Origin: Saccharina japonica
Taxonomy: Eukaryota > Sar > Phaeophyceae > Laminariales > Laminariaceae
DNA: 64,000 nucleotides
Direction of reading: 5' to 3'
Assembly (NCBI GenBank): GCA_008828725.1
Contig: MEHQ01001221.1
Location: 4,348 to 68,347 of the forward strand
Position 1 is the first letter of the stretch, and each line of letters opens with the position of its first letter. This document shows, piece after piece, positions 13,101-22,619 of this stretch. The position numbers were made by a program, and so were the translations under genes. The notes beneath the pieces are model-generated. The model worked only from the letters and a program-made list of their open reading frames with translations, did not search any database and was not told the origin of the DNA.

Positions 13101-16100
13101 AGGCACGACCTACCCTGCTAGCAATCTAGCGGCGTGCACTAATTCAACGTCTTTCATCTGATTACACTTTCGTCTGATCTACTTCCTTCCTTGAGCGAGG
13201 GTAGCGGAAGGCGGATACTCGTACGTATATAGCCGCTCGCGGAGCGCAGCCTTGTACACATACACGCACTCATCATACGGGTGCACGTGCACACGCACAC
13301 AGCTTGCGCATGTTATTATTAGTGAACGTGTGACAGTCAAACTTACTGCTTTAGTAGTTGACCCAACGGCCATTGTGTCTACGTAGTGTCTACTCAAGCC
13401 GTGCTCACAGGTGTCTTCGTGTCTTCCCTTGACCCCCCGGTCTCCTTTACCCACCGGTTCATGCCTTTGTTTATATTGAGAGTGTATCCGGGTTGAGTAA
13501 TTGTGTATTTGCAGGGGTTTCAAATCGTGTCAGGTAGACCAACAAGCAAGGCGGCTGTTGTTGTTGTTGCTTGTACTCGTCACACGACGCTTCGTACTCG
13601 TATGTGTGTGTTCTTCGCATTAAACCTTCCTTTCTACCCGTCGACATCCAGCACACCCAGTGTCCGTGCCGATTCTTCATCCTAAAAAGGTACCAGTTCT
13701 GTGGTCACAAAACTACGACACAGAGATACTACACTCAGTGCAGTAAGCAGAGCAGACAATGCAACGCCATATACGACAGGCAAGACCTACCCTGCTAGCA
13801 ATCCAGGTGCATGCAAGAGAAAAAAAGAGAAAAAAATAAAATATAATAAGGGAAAATGTGGAGGATAGGGTACGTAGACACGGTCAACCTCTGATCACAA
13901 ATGCCAACCATGAAGATACGTTAACCAACGTCCGGTCTACGAGACCTGCCATCATGGATGGTCTTCATATGGTTGACGTTCGGGAATACAAACCCAGAAC
14001 GCTACCAGGGAGTGAAGGGTCTTCTACGAGAACGACCCCCACTCCCACTCTCTAACCTATGAGATCTCTCCTTGCGAGATGCGAGGGAGGTTTTGTGGAG
14101 GCACCTCCTTGCCACATATAAGAAAGAAAAGTGCGCGTCAAGGCCTCGGCCAACCCTGCTCAAGACCCCGACACGGCCGACATCATCTGAGGAGGCGACC
14201 TCCATAATGGCGTCGACGATGAGATCGAGGGTTTGATGGAGGCGACCTCCAATTCAGCCAGAACTGAAAAAACAATCCACACACACTTCCCAAGTATTTT
14301 TTCCCAAAATTCGTGGGACGGGTTTTAAGTCTTAAGGTTAATATCTCGTGGTTTCCGCTGCAACTGACGTCGTGCTGTTCGAAAATAAATAATTTCTAGA
14401 TGATCAACCTATATATCAACACCAATGCGTGGTCGCGTGGTATTCTATCTCCAACTACAGTAATACATTTGCGAACAGAATCAAGCACGCAGGGAAAGTG
14501 CGAATCACAGAAGAGGCTCCGATCCCATACCTGAGGATCATTTTTCAAGGCATTAAATTATTGGGATGTTTTCCTGAGAGTTCATATAACTTGGTTTTAA
14601 AGTTCGGTTTTAGTTGACTTTTCACGTCGCAATACTTTTTTGTCCGAAAATGTAAGCACCGTATGAGTATTAATACGAGTACCCATAACTTCTTACATTT
14701 CCGGACAGAGTGGTAGTGCTGTGTACCCCTTTGTCCGGAAATATAGGGACTGTTTGAATACTATTATGAGTATAAAAAATCTCTTATATTTGCGGACAGA
14801 GTGTGGCATATTTTCTGTGTGAGATCTGAAAGAAAACTCGTTCTGCACTCGTACTCGTACTGCAAGTACGGGGTTTGCTCGCTGCTGCAGGTAACCGCGA
14901 GGGCTCGAATCCACAGAGACAAAGCTCGTGCTGCTGGCCATGTAGTCTGGTGCTGGGGTTGTTGTGGTGTGGCTACGCGCCTGCACTCAAAAGCTTGTGA
15001 ATCTGGCCTCTGGGCAGATGATACGTGTAGGGACAGAGCAGCCTGCGCTGGCCCTGACTTTCGACCCTCTCGAAGGGACAGAGCGCAGGGCCCCAAGAAC
15101 ACAACTAGGAACATACTACAGGCGGGAAATACTGCCACACCACCAGGGTGCTGGGCCGCCCTCTGCGAGGGCGATTGTCCGTACATCCGGCTTGCAACAG
15201 TGCTATCTCTCTGTCTCGCACGTCCGCACGTCTGGCTTCCTTGCAGCGCCGAGACTGTCAGGCTTGTCAGCGGCCACCAATCACCACCGCCGTCCTTACG
15301 TAATCCTTACAAAACTCGCATGTGATTGGTCTGGTTATGCTGCAAATTAGTGCAAATACAGGGAAATCCTTGGATAAAATTACTTCAGGTATAGGCGCTG
15401 TGCCACAGAACCATCTACTCCCACGAGTGAGTATGGTTTTCCAATTTGTGGATGTGCGAACGTGTCAAAACCGGTTAAAAACCGGTGTTCGGTTAACCGG
15501 TTCAGACCGATTAAAAAAACGGTTACACCGGTTTTCTTTTCTAATTGAGAATAAAAACTCTCCATCGGGAGACTCGAACCCCGACTCCGGGCGCTAACAG
15601 GCCTTCGTGGCTACCTGTTAGACCACCGGCGCGACCGGCTCTATTATTAAAACGCGTGTTACTTGCGACGTCTTGTGTGTTGTGTCTTCACATTAAACCT
15701 TCCTTTCTACCCGTCGACATCCAGCACACCCAGTGTCCGTGCCGATTCTTCATCCTAAAAAGGTACCAGTTCTGTGGTCACAAACCTACGACACAGAGAT
15801 ACTACACGTCAGTGCAGTAAGCAGAGCAGACAATGCAACGCCATATACGACAGGCAAGACCTACCCTGCTAGCAATCCAGGTGCATGCGAGAAGAAAAAG
15901 AGAAAGAAAAGAAAACAGAAAAAGAGTAAAATAAAATGAGGAGATATTTTGATGCTGAGAAGGGCGCAGCCCTTCGAAGCATCAAAGATGCTCTTCCTAA
16001 TGGGTTGGGTACGTGCCCGTGGGGGTGTACCCCCCTGGTCGCGAACGGACACAAACGGACAAAAAACAGTTCTGAAAGCTGCCGCAGCGTGGCTTTATTT

Positions 16101-19100
16101 AACAGAAAGTCCTTAATATTGAGGTTTGTCTGTCCACTTCGCCACTTCGTTCGCTTTGCTTTTTTTTGGCGCGCGACGCGTACACTCAACCGATTCAGAC
16201 ACGCTCGGGACTGATAAAGGCCCGCTATTTGTGCCGACCGTCCTGTGCTGCTCGTGTCGAAAGCGGTGCCGAGATCGCAGAGCTAGGCGTAGTGACTGCC
16301 CTAAACTGTTGCCAGTGCCAAATTGTGTCACTGGGATTTCTCGGCAGTAGAGCAAATACTAGCAGTAGTATATAGCAACGATGACCACCGGCAACTCTCA
16401 AGCAAATATGTCGGGAGACATGTCAAGCAAGGCAAAACATGCGCTGTCAAGGGTGTAGGGTGGAGTGTTCCACACTAAAAACTAGTTGTTTGGTGACAGT
16501 CACGGCATGTCAAGGCTGTCAAGGGTTGACAAGGAAGACCACATGTTCTCGGCAGTAGAGCAACAAGGTGATGATCGGACGAGAAGAGAGAAGACCATCA
16601 TCGCACACAACTAAAAAAGCAACCAGCACACACACCACCATCACCAGCAAACACCACAACGACGACCATCACCACCACCGCCACCACCCCTGCCCCACGA
16701 GCCGCAGGAGCACCAGAAGTTGTTGTTGCTCGTAGTGGCTGGTGGTGGTTGGTGGTGGCTTCGTCCCGTGGTTTGGTGGCAGGCAGGTAGGTGGTGATGG
16801 TGATGATCGATCGTGATTGTTGTGTCGAACAGGAGGAAGACCATCATCGCACACAACTAAAAAAGCAACCTGCACAGACACCACCATCACCAGCAAACAC
16901 CACAACGACGACCATCACCACCACCGCNCACCACCCCTGCCCCACGAGCCGCAGGAGCACCATAAGTTGTTGTTGCTCGTAGTGGCTGGTGGTGGTTGGT
17001 GGTGGCTTCGTCCCGTGGTTTGGTGGTGGTTCCTGGTACGCACTCGTTCAGCAGCAGCAGCATTTTGTTTTTTTTTTGTCCATCCCATTTCTTATCTGCT
17101 GCTGCTGCTGCTGCTCAGAAAACAAAAAGACAATAAAAACGATTTCTGAAATGATACAGATTTTACGAAATACGAGCAAAAAGACAATACAAATAAAAAC
17201 GAATTCTGAAATGATTCAGATTTCTTAGTTTGCATTTTTCTCTGTACAAGGTTTTTGCGCTGACACGCATCGCTTAACAATAAATGTTGGTGGGTGGTGT
17301 TGGTGATTGTAGGACTACCAGCCCAGGGACCAACCGACCTGATACCTGATACAGATTTTACAAAATACGAGCAAAAAGATCATACAACAAAAACGAATTA
17401 TGAAATGATTCAGATGTATTTGTTTACTGGTACATTTTTCTCTGTACTCGTACAAGGTTTTTGCGCTGACACGCATCGCTTAATTAACAGTAAATGTTGG
17501 TGGGTGGTGTTGGTGATTGTGGGACTACCAGCCGAGGGACCAACCGACCAACCCAGTAAATCTCTCACCCACCACGCACACCCATCAATTACCTGCCGGT
17601 CAGTAAAAAAAGGTTTATGTGCTGACCCAAATCGCTTAGAATAAAAAACGATCCCATCAATGACAATTAATTGCAGGAACACAGCAAAAAGAGAAGAGCC
17701 GCCAACGCAGTAGCTTAATGCAGTTAGGAGTTTGACCACTTGAAGGCGTCTGTCACGCTCCTCATTCCCACCGTTTTTGTAAAAAGTAAATATACTAGGT
17801 GTGCTGGATGTCGACGGGTAGAAAGGAAGGTTCAATGTGAAGAACACACACAGGGCGTGTGGAGACGTCGATCGCTGTGATAAAAATAGTGTGATAATGT
17901 GATGTTCACCACATATGATATGGTTACCTTGGCACCACTCTGGGCGGATATATAAGGACCATTAAAACATATATATATGAATATCAAGCGGTCCTCATAT
18001 TTACGCCCATATATATAATAGGTACAGCAGTATGTATGGCTCAATCGGTGCGTTGTACGTCGTACCACGTACCAGGTATGTTTGACGTTATACCGCAAAC
18101 AACGTCCCGCGTACCGGTGTACCGGTATACCTGGTGCGAGCTGATTCAAGTTAACTCATACCGAACTGAAAAACTTATCCAACACATATTCCAAGTAGTT
18201 TGTCCCCAAAATACGTGGGACCAGTTCTTAAGGGGTTGAGCACCCCAAATGTTGCCAGACACGAATGCCTGTTTCAACATCCACTCGAATGTCACAGATT
18301 TGGCATCATTAAATCATTCCGACCGTCATCAAACGTGGAAGAGGGTGGTGACCTGGCCAGTTTTCCAGTTGAGGTCCTAGGGCTGGCGCTAGCGGCCAAA
18401 ATGTGGAAATTTGTCCCGACCGACCACGGGTCTTAACCCATTCAGAATTCACAACCGGAAACAATATCCCACACTAATTCCAAGTAGTTTGTCCCCAAAT
18501 ACGTGGGACCAGTTCTTAACCCTTTTATTAAATAGTACTCCAGTGCACATGGCCATATATTTGGCTCAAATTCCAAGTCATTTTTCCCCATAACGGGACT
18601 GCAGTCCTGAAAGGGTTAAAGGGAGGCTAGAAACAGTTAAGTTCGACGTTTCCGTAGGAAATATCGGGGCGGGGGGGGGGGTTACATTTTTTTCTAAACG
18701 AGCCGTTTTCAAGTATTTCAAATTTCAAGGCATGCCTGTGAAAAAACATCGCGCAAATATTCCAAGATTTGACTGCGTAGAGCCAATATCAAGCCCAAAG
18801 CTATGCTATGCTGAAACTAAGTAATTACCAGGCAACTGCAAAATAAGAGTGTTTTCCGCACAAAAGCCCAAATGTTCACCCCGTTTTTTAGAGATATGTC
18901 ATACGTGTGACATGATGCATATCCTGAAGTTTTGCACACGTGTTCTTTGAGCCCTTGCTGAGACCTTGACGAACGATGTTTACTTTTTTTTTCGTCGGGA
19001 ATTTAGCGTTTCTTAAGATTCCAAAATCAAACTCCAAAAACAAAAACAAATATCTGACCCAAAAAACACACACAAACACACACACGGCAGGGGTTTCATG

Positions 19101-20278
19101 GAACATACCCTGGTAACTGTTAACATGTTGTGCAAAAACTTTTTCTAAAAAGCAGGACCCATCTCCCAAAAACGAGGTGTAAACTTCCTGTGTACGAACT
19201 GACCAAATTCGGGGCATTCACCTTTTGAACCAGCTCGCAGTATGGTGAAAAAGTACCACTGTCCCTAAATATAAGGATCAATTTTTTTATCATATTAGTA
19301 TACAAACGGTCCTTATATTTAGGTACAAAACCGTTACCATAGTACGGCGCGAAAGGATCCAAAATACGCGACGATGACCGATGACCATGATGGAGAAATA
19401 ATGAGGAAAGAAAGTGAAGGTGCTCGTCGGTGTGTAAAATTAGGATGCCTCACCTCAAAGGATATGGTGTCCGCCGCAGTGTCCACCGTCCAACGAAGGT
19501 CGAAGTCGCCCCCCAGGGTCACCTAACAAGCCACATAGCACGTCAACGGCGGCAGCGGGGCAGAGGACCATCGGGTTCATTCGTGAGCCTGCTGGGAGCT
19601 CATTGCGAGCTATGACATGACCCAGAGATACAGCAGCAAGCAGAGCAGCAAAAGAAAATGCCGGACTATATGCACAGCAGGAGCAGCATCAGATACGTAC
19701 TCGTATGTATTTTCATTTTTTTCGAGCTGGGCAAAGTGCCCCAGCGCTTCCATCCGAGCAACAGAGACGCAGCAGCATCGCGGGATAGGGAGCTGTCGGT
19801 GCCAGAGCACAGTGGCGGCCGATTAAGCGCAACAGGCCTGGGTGTCGGCGACCAGCGGTGGGTTGGGTGCCTGGAGCTTGGTGGTTTGCTATCGCGAAAC
19901 GTGATGAGAAACGGGAGGAAACGTCGGACAATTACAATTGCAAGAGGAAAATCAATCTACAGCCATTGCAGCAGTACGAACCAGTTATCATCAGTACCAT
20001 TTGTGATGCATGTTCAAGAGGGAGGTGCGATTTACGGCAGAGGTCTCGTCCGCAATGGACTATAGCCGATGCAACAGGCCGGGCCCAATGAACTGTCCCC
20101 GGTGACATGTAGGCGTATGGCTACGGGTCCTGATGCTGCACTGCACCTCATATTGGAAGTCGCTGTCCGAAGTGTTGCACTCAGTGGTCGAGAGCTGTGA
20201 GAGAGTCTCCTGCAGGAAGAGCGTAGAACTCAAGAGAGCCACAGCAGCCACAGTCGGAAAACGCGACGAGAATACCAT
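3545..20278 (-). CDS. Gene A: secreted DOMON-domain protein, four exons
   Basis: The model joins 20278-20147, 19522-19454, 5110-4985 and 4117-3545, all at phase-0 GT-AG junctions, giving 299 residues. Residues 1-30 are a signal peptide. A DOMON domain runs from about 45 to 190, with a first strand reading FDLRWTVD, the core WISVGFSVDGQMIGSDAVI, and a closing segment with GQHDSGSRG and LDLFC. The tail is rich in Thr, Glu and Pro and ends in a hydrophobic stretch without a charged end, as in GPI-anchored or tail-anchored proteins. In cytochrome-type DOMON domains a Met after the GFS turn and a late His bind haem; both are present here (Met of DGQMIG, His of GQHD). A surface haem/redox or ligand-binding role is therefore inferred. 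Intron 2 is about 14.3 kb and full of transposons. Gene B is a divergent paralogue. No transcript evidence is available. Confidence 0.8.
4178..4500 (+). repeat. Poly(G)-bounded repeat, copy in gene A intron 3
   Basis: A G tract is followed by CATGCATGGCCGTAGTCG, GACCCTCGCATCCCTAC, the GTCGGGTTTTCACCGACC block and GCGGACTTGCATATGGATG, then another G tract. It sits immediately 5' of gene A exon 4, antisense to the gene. Confidence 0.6.
4985..5110 (-). CDS. Gene A exon 3: DOMON core
   Basis: The exon is 126 nt (42 codons), phase 0 at both ends, between TCAG and AAG|GTGCGT. It encodes the DOMON signature AAWISVGFSVDGQMIGSDAV and then a strand ending YNLDGK. Exon 3 of gene B has the same length, phases and donor. 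The Met of DGQMIG aligns with the axial Met ligand of cytochrome DOMON domains. Confidence 0.88.
5148..5174 (+). repeat. GA dinucleotide run
   Basis: A GA microsatellite ending 37 nt 5' of the gene A exon 3 acceptor in gene orientation, where it reads as a CT-rich tract in the branch/pyrimidine region. Confidence 0.7.
5290..5455 (+). repeat. Dispersed AATAAGAAACAGG repeat
   Basis: Carries AATAAGAAACAGGAAATC, CCAGGCTGGATTTCTTATTT, GAGAGAGGGTGCTTTCTACA and CCTGGCTTTCTTAT. Related copies lie at 48780-48960 (inverted) and 53065-53240, with fragments near 40240, 53610 and 56450. The ends are inverted (AAGAAA against TTTCTT). Confidence 0.5.
5807..6872 (+). mobile_element. Large foldback element (about 1.07 kb)
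   Basis: Inverted arms of about 350 bp (5807-6155 and 6537-6872) surround a 380-bp centre. The ends read GTAAAACCGCCCGCTCAGG. The arms encode mirror-image open frames starting MSASGVSACPLYVTAAGC, which is an effect of the inverted repeat rather than a gene. It lies in gene A intron 2. Confidence 0.65.
7165..7480 (+). repeat. Dispersed repeat, copy 1 (partner at 10.1 kb)
   Basis: Blocks in the same order as at 10081-10400: GCCGGAAAA, GGCCGTATTTTCGCCCC, TCCTCGTTATCACTG, and AAAAGGCTCTGCCACACCCG. Parts also occur at about 240-420. Confidence 0.45.
8322..8573 (+). mobile_element. Three piggyBac-like MITEs joined at TTAA
   Basis: Three units sit head to tail, sharing TTAA at 8401 and 8477. The ends read TTAACCCATTCAGAACTG or TTAACCCTTTTAGAACTG and the complement GGTTCTTAA or AGAAGGGTTAA. 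TTAA targets and CCC-starting inverted ends are hallmarks of piggyBac transposons. The third unit (8477-8573) is a near-palindrome. They lie in intron 2 of gene A. Confidence 0.65.
9115..10056 (+). mobile_element. Foldback element with 150-bp arms
   Basis: The sequence starting GGCAATGGTCATTTGGGGG (9115-9262) returns as its reverse complement at 9903-10056. The 640-bp interior has a T run and no recognised gene. Open frames in the arms mirror each other and are not taken as genes. Confidence 0.65.
10081..10400 (+). repeat. Dispersed repeat, copy 2 (partner at 7.2 kb)
   Basis: Parallels 7165-7480, ending AAAAGGCTTTGCCACACCCG. It abuts the foldback element at 9115-10056. Confidence 0.45.
10480..12540. 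other. Gene A intron 2 segment with CAGGTGTACCTG palindromes
   Basis: No exon is seen. The palindrome CAGGTRTACCTG recurs at about 10629, 11212, 11333 and 11364. The last two lie in a 31-bp tandem (GTACCTGTTTTTGGCACCAA). An AC microsatellite sits at 11650. Confidence 0.45.
13605..13850 (+). repeat. Dispersed repeat, copy 1 (partner at 15.7 kb)
   Basis: Nearly identical to 15672-15935: CATTAAACCTTCCTTTCTAC, CGTCGACATCCAGCACACCC, GTGGTCACAAA, TACGACAGGCAAGACC, then an A-rich AAAATAAAAT tail. Related pieces lie at 12540-12700, 17790-17855 (inverted), 21955-22080 and 47645-47690 (inverted). Confidence 0.6.
14253..14341 (+). mobile_element. piggyBac-like MITE, degraded
   Basis: Carries CAGCCAGAACTGAAAAA, the TTCCCAAGTA core and TTCGTGGGAC, ending at TTAA. 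Same family as the 8.4-kb array, with a weakened left end. Confidence 0.5.
14640..14807 (+). mobile_element. Two Stowaway/mariner-like MITEs in tandem
   Basis: Two units of about 80 bp each have inverted ends of the form GTCCGGAAATATA / TATTTGCGGACAGAGTG. Ends with ATATAAGGACC and flanking TA fit Tc1/mariner (Stowaway) MITEs. Confidence 0.5.
15553..15640 (-). tRNA. tRNA-like sequence, probably a pseudogene or SINE head
   Basis: Read on the minus strand it has an A-box-like GCGCCGGTGGTCTAAC, a B box GGGGTTCGAGTCTCCC, a six-pair stem AACAGG/CCTGTT and a downstream T run. The 3' acceptor strand has no partner upstream and the anticodon loop is too large, so a working tRNA is unlikely. Confidence 0.3.
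15672..15935 (+). repeat. Dispersed repeat, copy 2 (partner at 13.6 kb)
   Basis: Shares over 200 bp with 13605-13850 at high identity and the same A-rich tail. Confidence 0.6.
16591..17030 (+). repeat. 246-bp tandem duplication, CCA/GGT-rich
   Basis: Starting AAGACCATCATCGCACACAA at 16591 and again at 16837. Each half runs from an ACC-rich to a GGT-rich strand, so it can fold back. The single N at 16927 lies in the second copy. Confidence 0.7.
17150..17545 (+). repeat. About 195-bp tandem duplication
   Basis: GATACAGATTTTACGAAATA recurs as GATACAGATTTTACAAAATA 195 bp later. Both copies end in the ATGTTGGTGGGTGGTGTTGG block and a GGGACCAACCGACC line. Confidence 0.65.
17932..18018 (+). mobile_element. 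Stowaway/mariner-like MITE
   Basis: CACCACTCTGGGCGGATATA at the left and GGTCCTCATATTTACGCCC at the right, AT-rich centre, about 87 bp. Confidence 0.5.
18151..18238 (+). mobile_element. piggyBac-like MITE
   Basis: Starts TTAACTCATACCGAACTG and ends GGACCAGTTCTTAAGGGG, with the ATTCCAAGTAGTTTGTCCCC core. Confidence 0.55.
18433..18619 (+). mobile_element. Two piggyBac-like MITEs joined at TTAA
   Basis: A CCCATTCAGAA-type unit is followed directly by a CCCTTTT-type unit that ends GAAAGGGTTAA. This is the same pairing as at 8.4 kb and 51.8 kb. Confidence 0.6.
19254..19326 (+). mobile_element. Stowaway/mariner-like MITE
   Basis: TACCACTGTCCCTAAATATA and ACGGTCCTTATATTTAGG are inverted ends around an AT-rich centre. 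It lies just 3' of gene A exon 2 in the gene's orientation. Confidence 0.55.
19454..19522 (-). CDS. Gene A exon 2: first DOMON strands
   Basis: This 69-nt exon encodes VTLGGDFDLRW, TVD and DTISFE, the classic opening of a DOMON sandwich (Trp on strand one, then an alternating strand). The acceptor is TTAG and the donor is GAG|GTGAGG. Both borders are phase 0. It lies 624 nt downstream of exon 1. Confidence 0.8.
20147..20278 (-). CDS. Gene A exon 1: signal peptide
   Basis: The exon encodes 44 residues starting MVFSSRFPTVAAVALLSS. The ATG sits in a good context (gccaagATGG). A hydrophobic core followed by small residues fits a secretory signal. The mature N-terminus has a Cys and an acidic run (CNTSDSDFQYE) like the CERSDLDEFENM of gene B. 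The donor GTGCAG follows a GAG codon, phase 0. Confidence 0.75.
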
Positions 20279-22619
20279 CTTGGCAGCAGCTGCAGCAGCG
20301 ACAACAGACGGTGACGACGAAAGGAGCTGCAGTGGTCTCTGGCGTGGAGAGGAAGCAGTGGGTCCGAGGGTTGACTAAGAAGCAAGCTGGTTACTCGGCT
20401 GCGGTTCGAGCTGCGGTCGTGTGTAGTGTCAGCGAGCAGAGCAGCACAGCAGGAAGGAGCAGAAGCGAGCAACAGGCCCTATTTTTTTATGTATTTTTTT
20501 CAGTACCGTTTTTCGTACCGGTCTGCTGTGCGCCCAGAAAGATCCACAAAAAAGAAAAAAATGTTACATGAAATCGGCCTTTTTGGCACGGAAGGTGGGC
20601 AATCGGGAGATCGGAATAGTCGAAAATATGCCGAAATCCTGCAAAATCCGAGATTCGAACTCCTTGATGACCGATCCTGATTTTTCTGTAGATATCTTTG
20701 CCGATACGTAGGTTTCGTTTCAAAACTTCAAATATTCGGATTGAAAATGAAAATTACCACTCTATGTGTCCGTAAATTTAAGCACCATTTTTTTATTATT
20801 TTCATGTTTGAACGTTCGTTACATTTTCAGACACAAGTGGTATAAACTAGTATAAACCCAGAGGTGCTGAGACTGACTGAGATTGGTTACTTGACTTGGA
20901 TCAAGCTTGGAGATATACGTATACGTGCGTAACGATACGTGCATACGTGCTGATCAGTGGTCCCGACGTACCCCCGTGAGAGACAGTGCGTTTGTTTGTG
21001 TCGTTCGATTGTGTGTGGCTTTGCAGCAAGCCTGTGCTGGATGTTTGTGTTGGCTTGTGGCCAAGCTCTGTTGTGTGTGCTCTTGGTGTGTGTGCGGTGT
21101 GTGTGTGGTTTCTGAGTACCAGGTGTTGATTTTATCATGCAGTCGAGCCAAAGGCTCTGTGAATCTGTGGAGGATGTGCCTCTTTGTGACGTTGTCGTCG
21201 TGCGTTTTGCTGGGACGGAGTGGAAACGCTGATGGTCTCCAGGCTTTTAGATCCACAGGCGCAGGGTAAAAGGGAAAGTTACATGCATATAACCCACCGT
21301 CCGAAGACTCTCTCGTACTCGTAACTCGTCGCACGTAACGATACCACATGCATGGTGCATGGTACATAATAACACACACCCCGAGATGAATTTCCTAGTA
21401 GGGTTACGTACGGGCATATAGGGTTTCTCTAAACCAAGGCCAAGGAGGATACACACACAACGATATATACCAGGTATGATGGGGGCTTTGGAAAGCTCTC
21501 GTCGAGATATTTGCATAGTATACACGGACGCACATCTACGAGTATCTGTATATCAGGATCAGGATAACATATCTCTTGGCGTTTGCACTTTCCGCATTGC
21601 GGAGAAAATCGGCTTGGAAATTCGCCCCGCGGGGGGTGTGCGGTGTGCGTCATCTTGCTAAAATTAATAAGTTCGTACTCGTACGTAGTGCCTGTGGTAC
21701 CGGTGTACACGGTATACGGTATGATACGCAATATAGTGAGCGGGATGGACGTATTTACGTATGCCGTATATTATACACATCATGTATTTTGGAGCAGCAC
21801 CCAAGGAAAAGGATGAGCAAAATAATGCGGTTCGTTGGTTACTGCCCGACTACCCGCCGGTACTAACACGTATCATACATATTTGCTCGTAATACTTGTA
21901 CTTGTACAGCAGCAGTGCATATTTATAGTATGATACGTACCCTGTTGTGTGTTGTCTTGACATTAAACCCGTTCTTTCTACCCGACCACATCAGTACACC
22001 CAATATCTGGTCCTGATTCCTAATCCTATATACGTAGAGAGATACAAATTATGTGGTCACAGACAGCAGTAGTAGTGAAACAGAGAAAAAACAAAACAAA
22101 ATAAACGCAAGTGAAAGGATGGGTAAAGCAAGTGATATGCTAACGTACCGGGTACGAGAACACAACGATCGACATAAGCCGAATAAAAAAAAAGAACAAA
22201 AATAAAATAAAAGACGAATTCTGAAATTAAAAAGAATACAAATGACGCAGGGAAACAGAAGCGCCCCTAGAAGAAAAGCACACGTGCCCAAGAGGAACAG
22301 ATAACTGCTGCACGGACGAAGCAACACGAAGAAGAGGAAGACACCGGCATAGGGCGGTAAGAAAGGGAGAAACTTGGCCGAAAGCAAGAAAGAAGACACT
22401 AGAAGAGAGGAAAAGAGTAAAATCGTTCTCAAGGCGATGATAATAACAAATTCCCGTCTCTGCTACAAAACCGATACGGGGACCATGTCACACCTTCTGC
22501 CATCTCCTTCCTACTCTCATCAATAGCGGTGTCAAAAGCCGGTGCTACCTCTGCCGCGCCCCCGCCCCGTGAACAACTCAACAAGAAACAAACAAACAAA
22601 ATAAAAACAAATACTAGGG
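20279..22619. other. 5' flank of gene A, no gene seen
   Basis: Holds a MITE (20755-20842), part of the 13.6-kb repeat family (21955-22080) and an A/G-rich tract (22080-22430) whose complement yields a spurious hydrophobic open frame. The gene A promoter should lie here, but no core element could be assigned. Confidence 0.35.
20755..20842 (+). mobile_element. Stowaway/mariner-like MITE
   Basis: TACCACTCTATGTGTCCGTA at the left and CAGACACAAGTGGTA at the right; TA-flanked, 88 bp, 5' of gene A. Confidence 0.5.

Noticed and set aside
14764..15325. Overlapping open frames of 140 and 174 codons on opposite strands
   Set aside because: Neither shows a known domain or splice agreement with gene A, in whose intron 2 they lie. 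Likely chance or an old repeat.
22049..22432. Minus-strand open frame of 127 hydrophobic residues
   Set aside because: It is the complement of an A/G-rich tract; Leu/Phe/Ser content follows from base composition.
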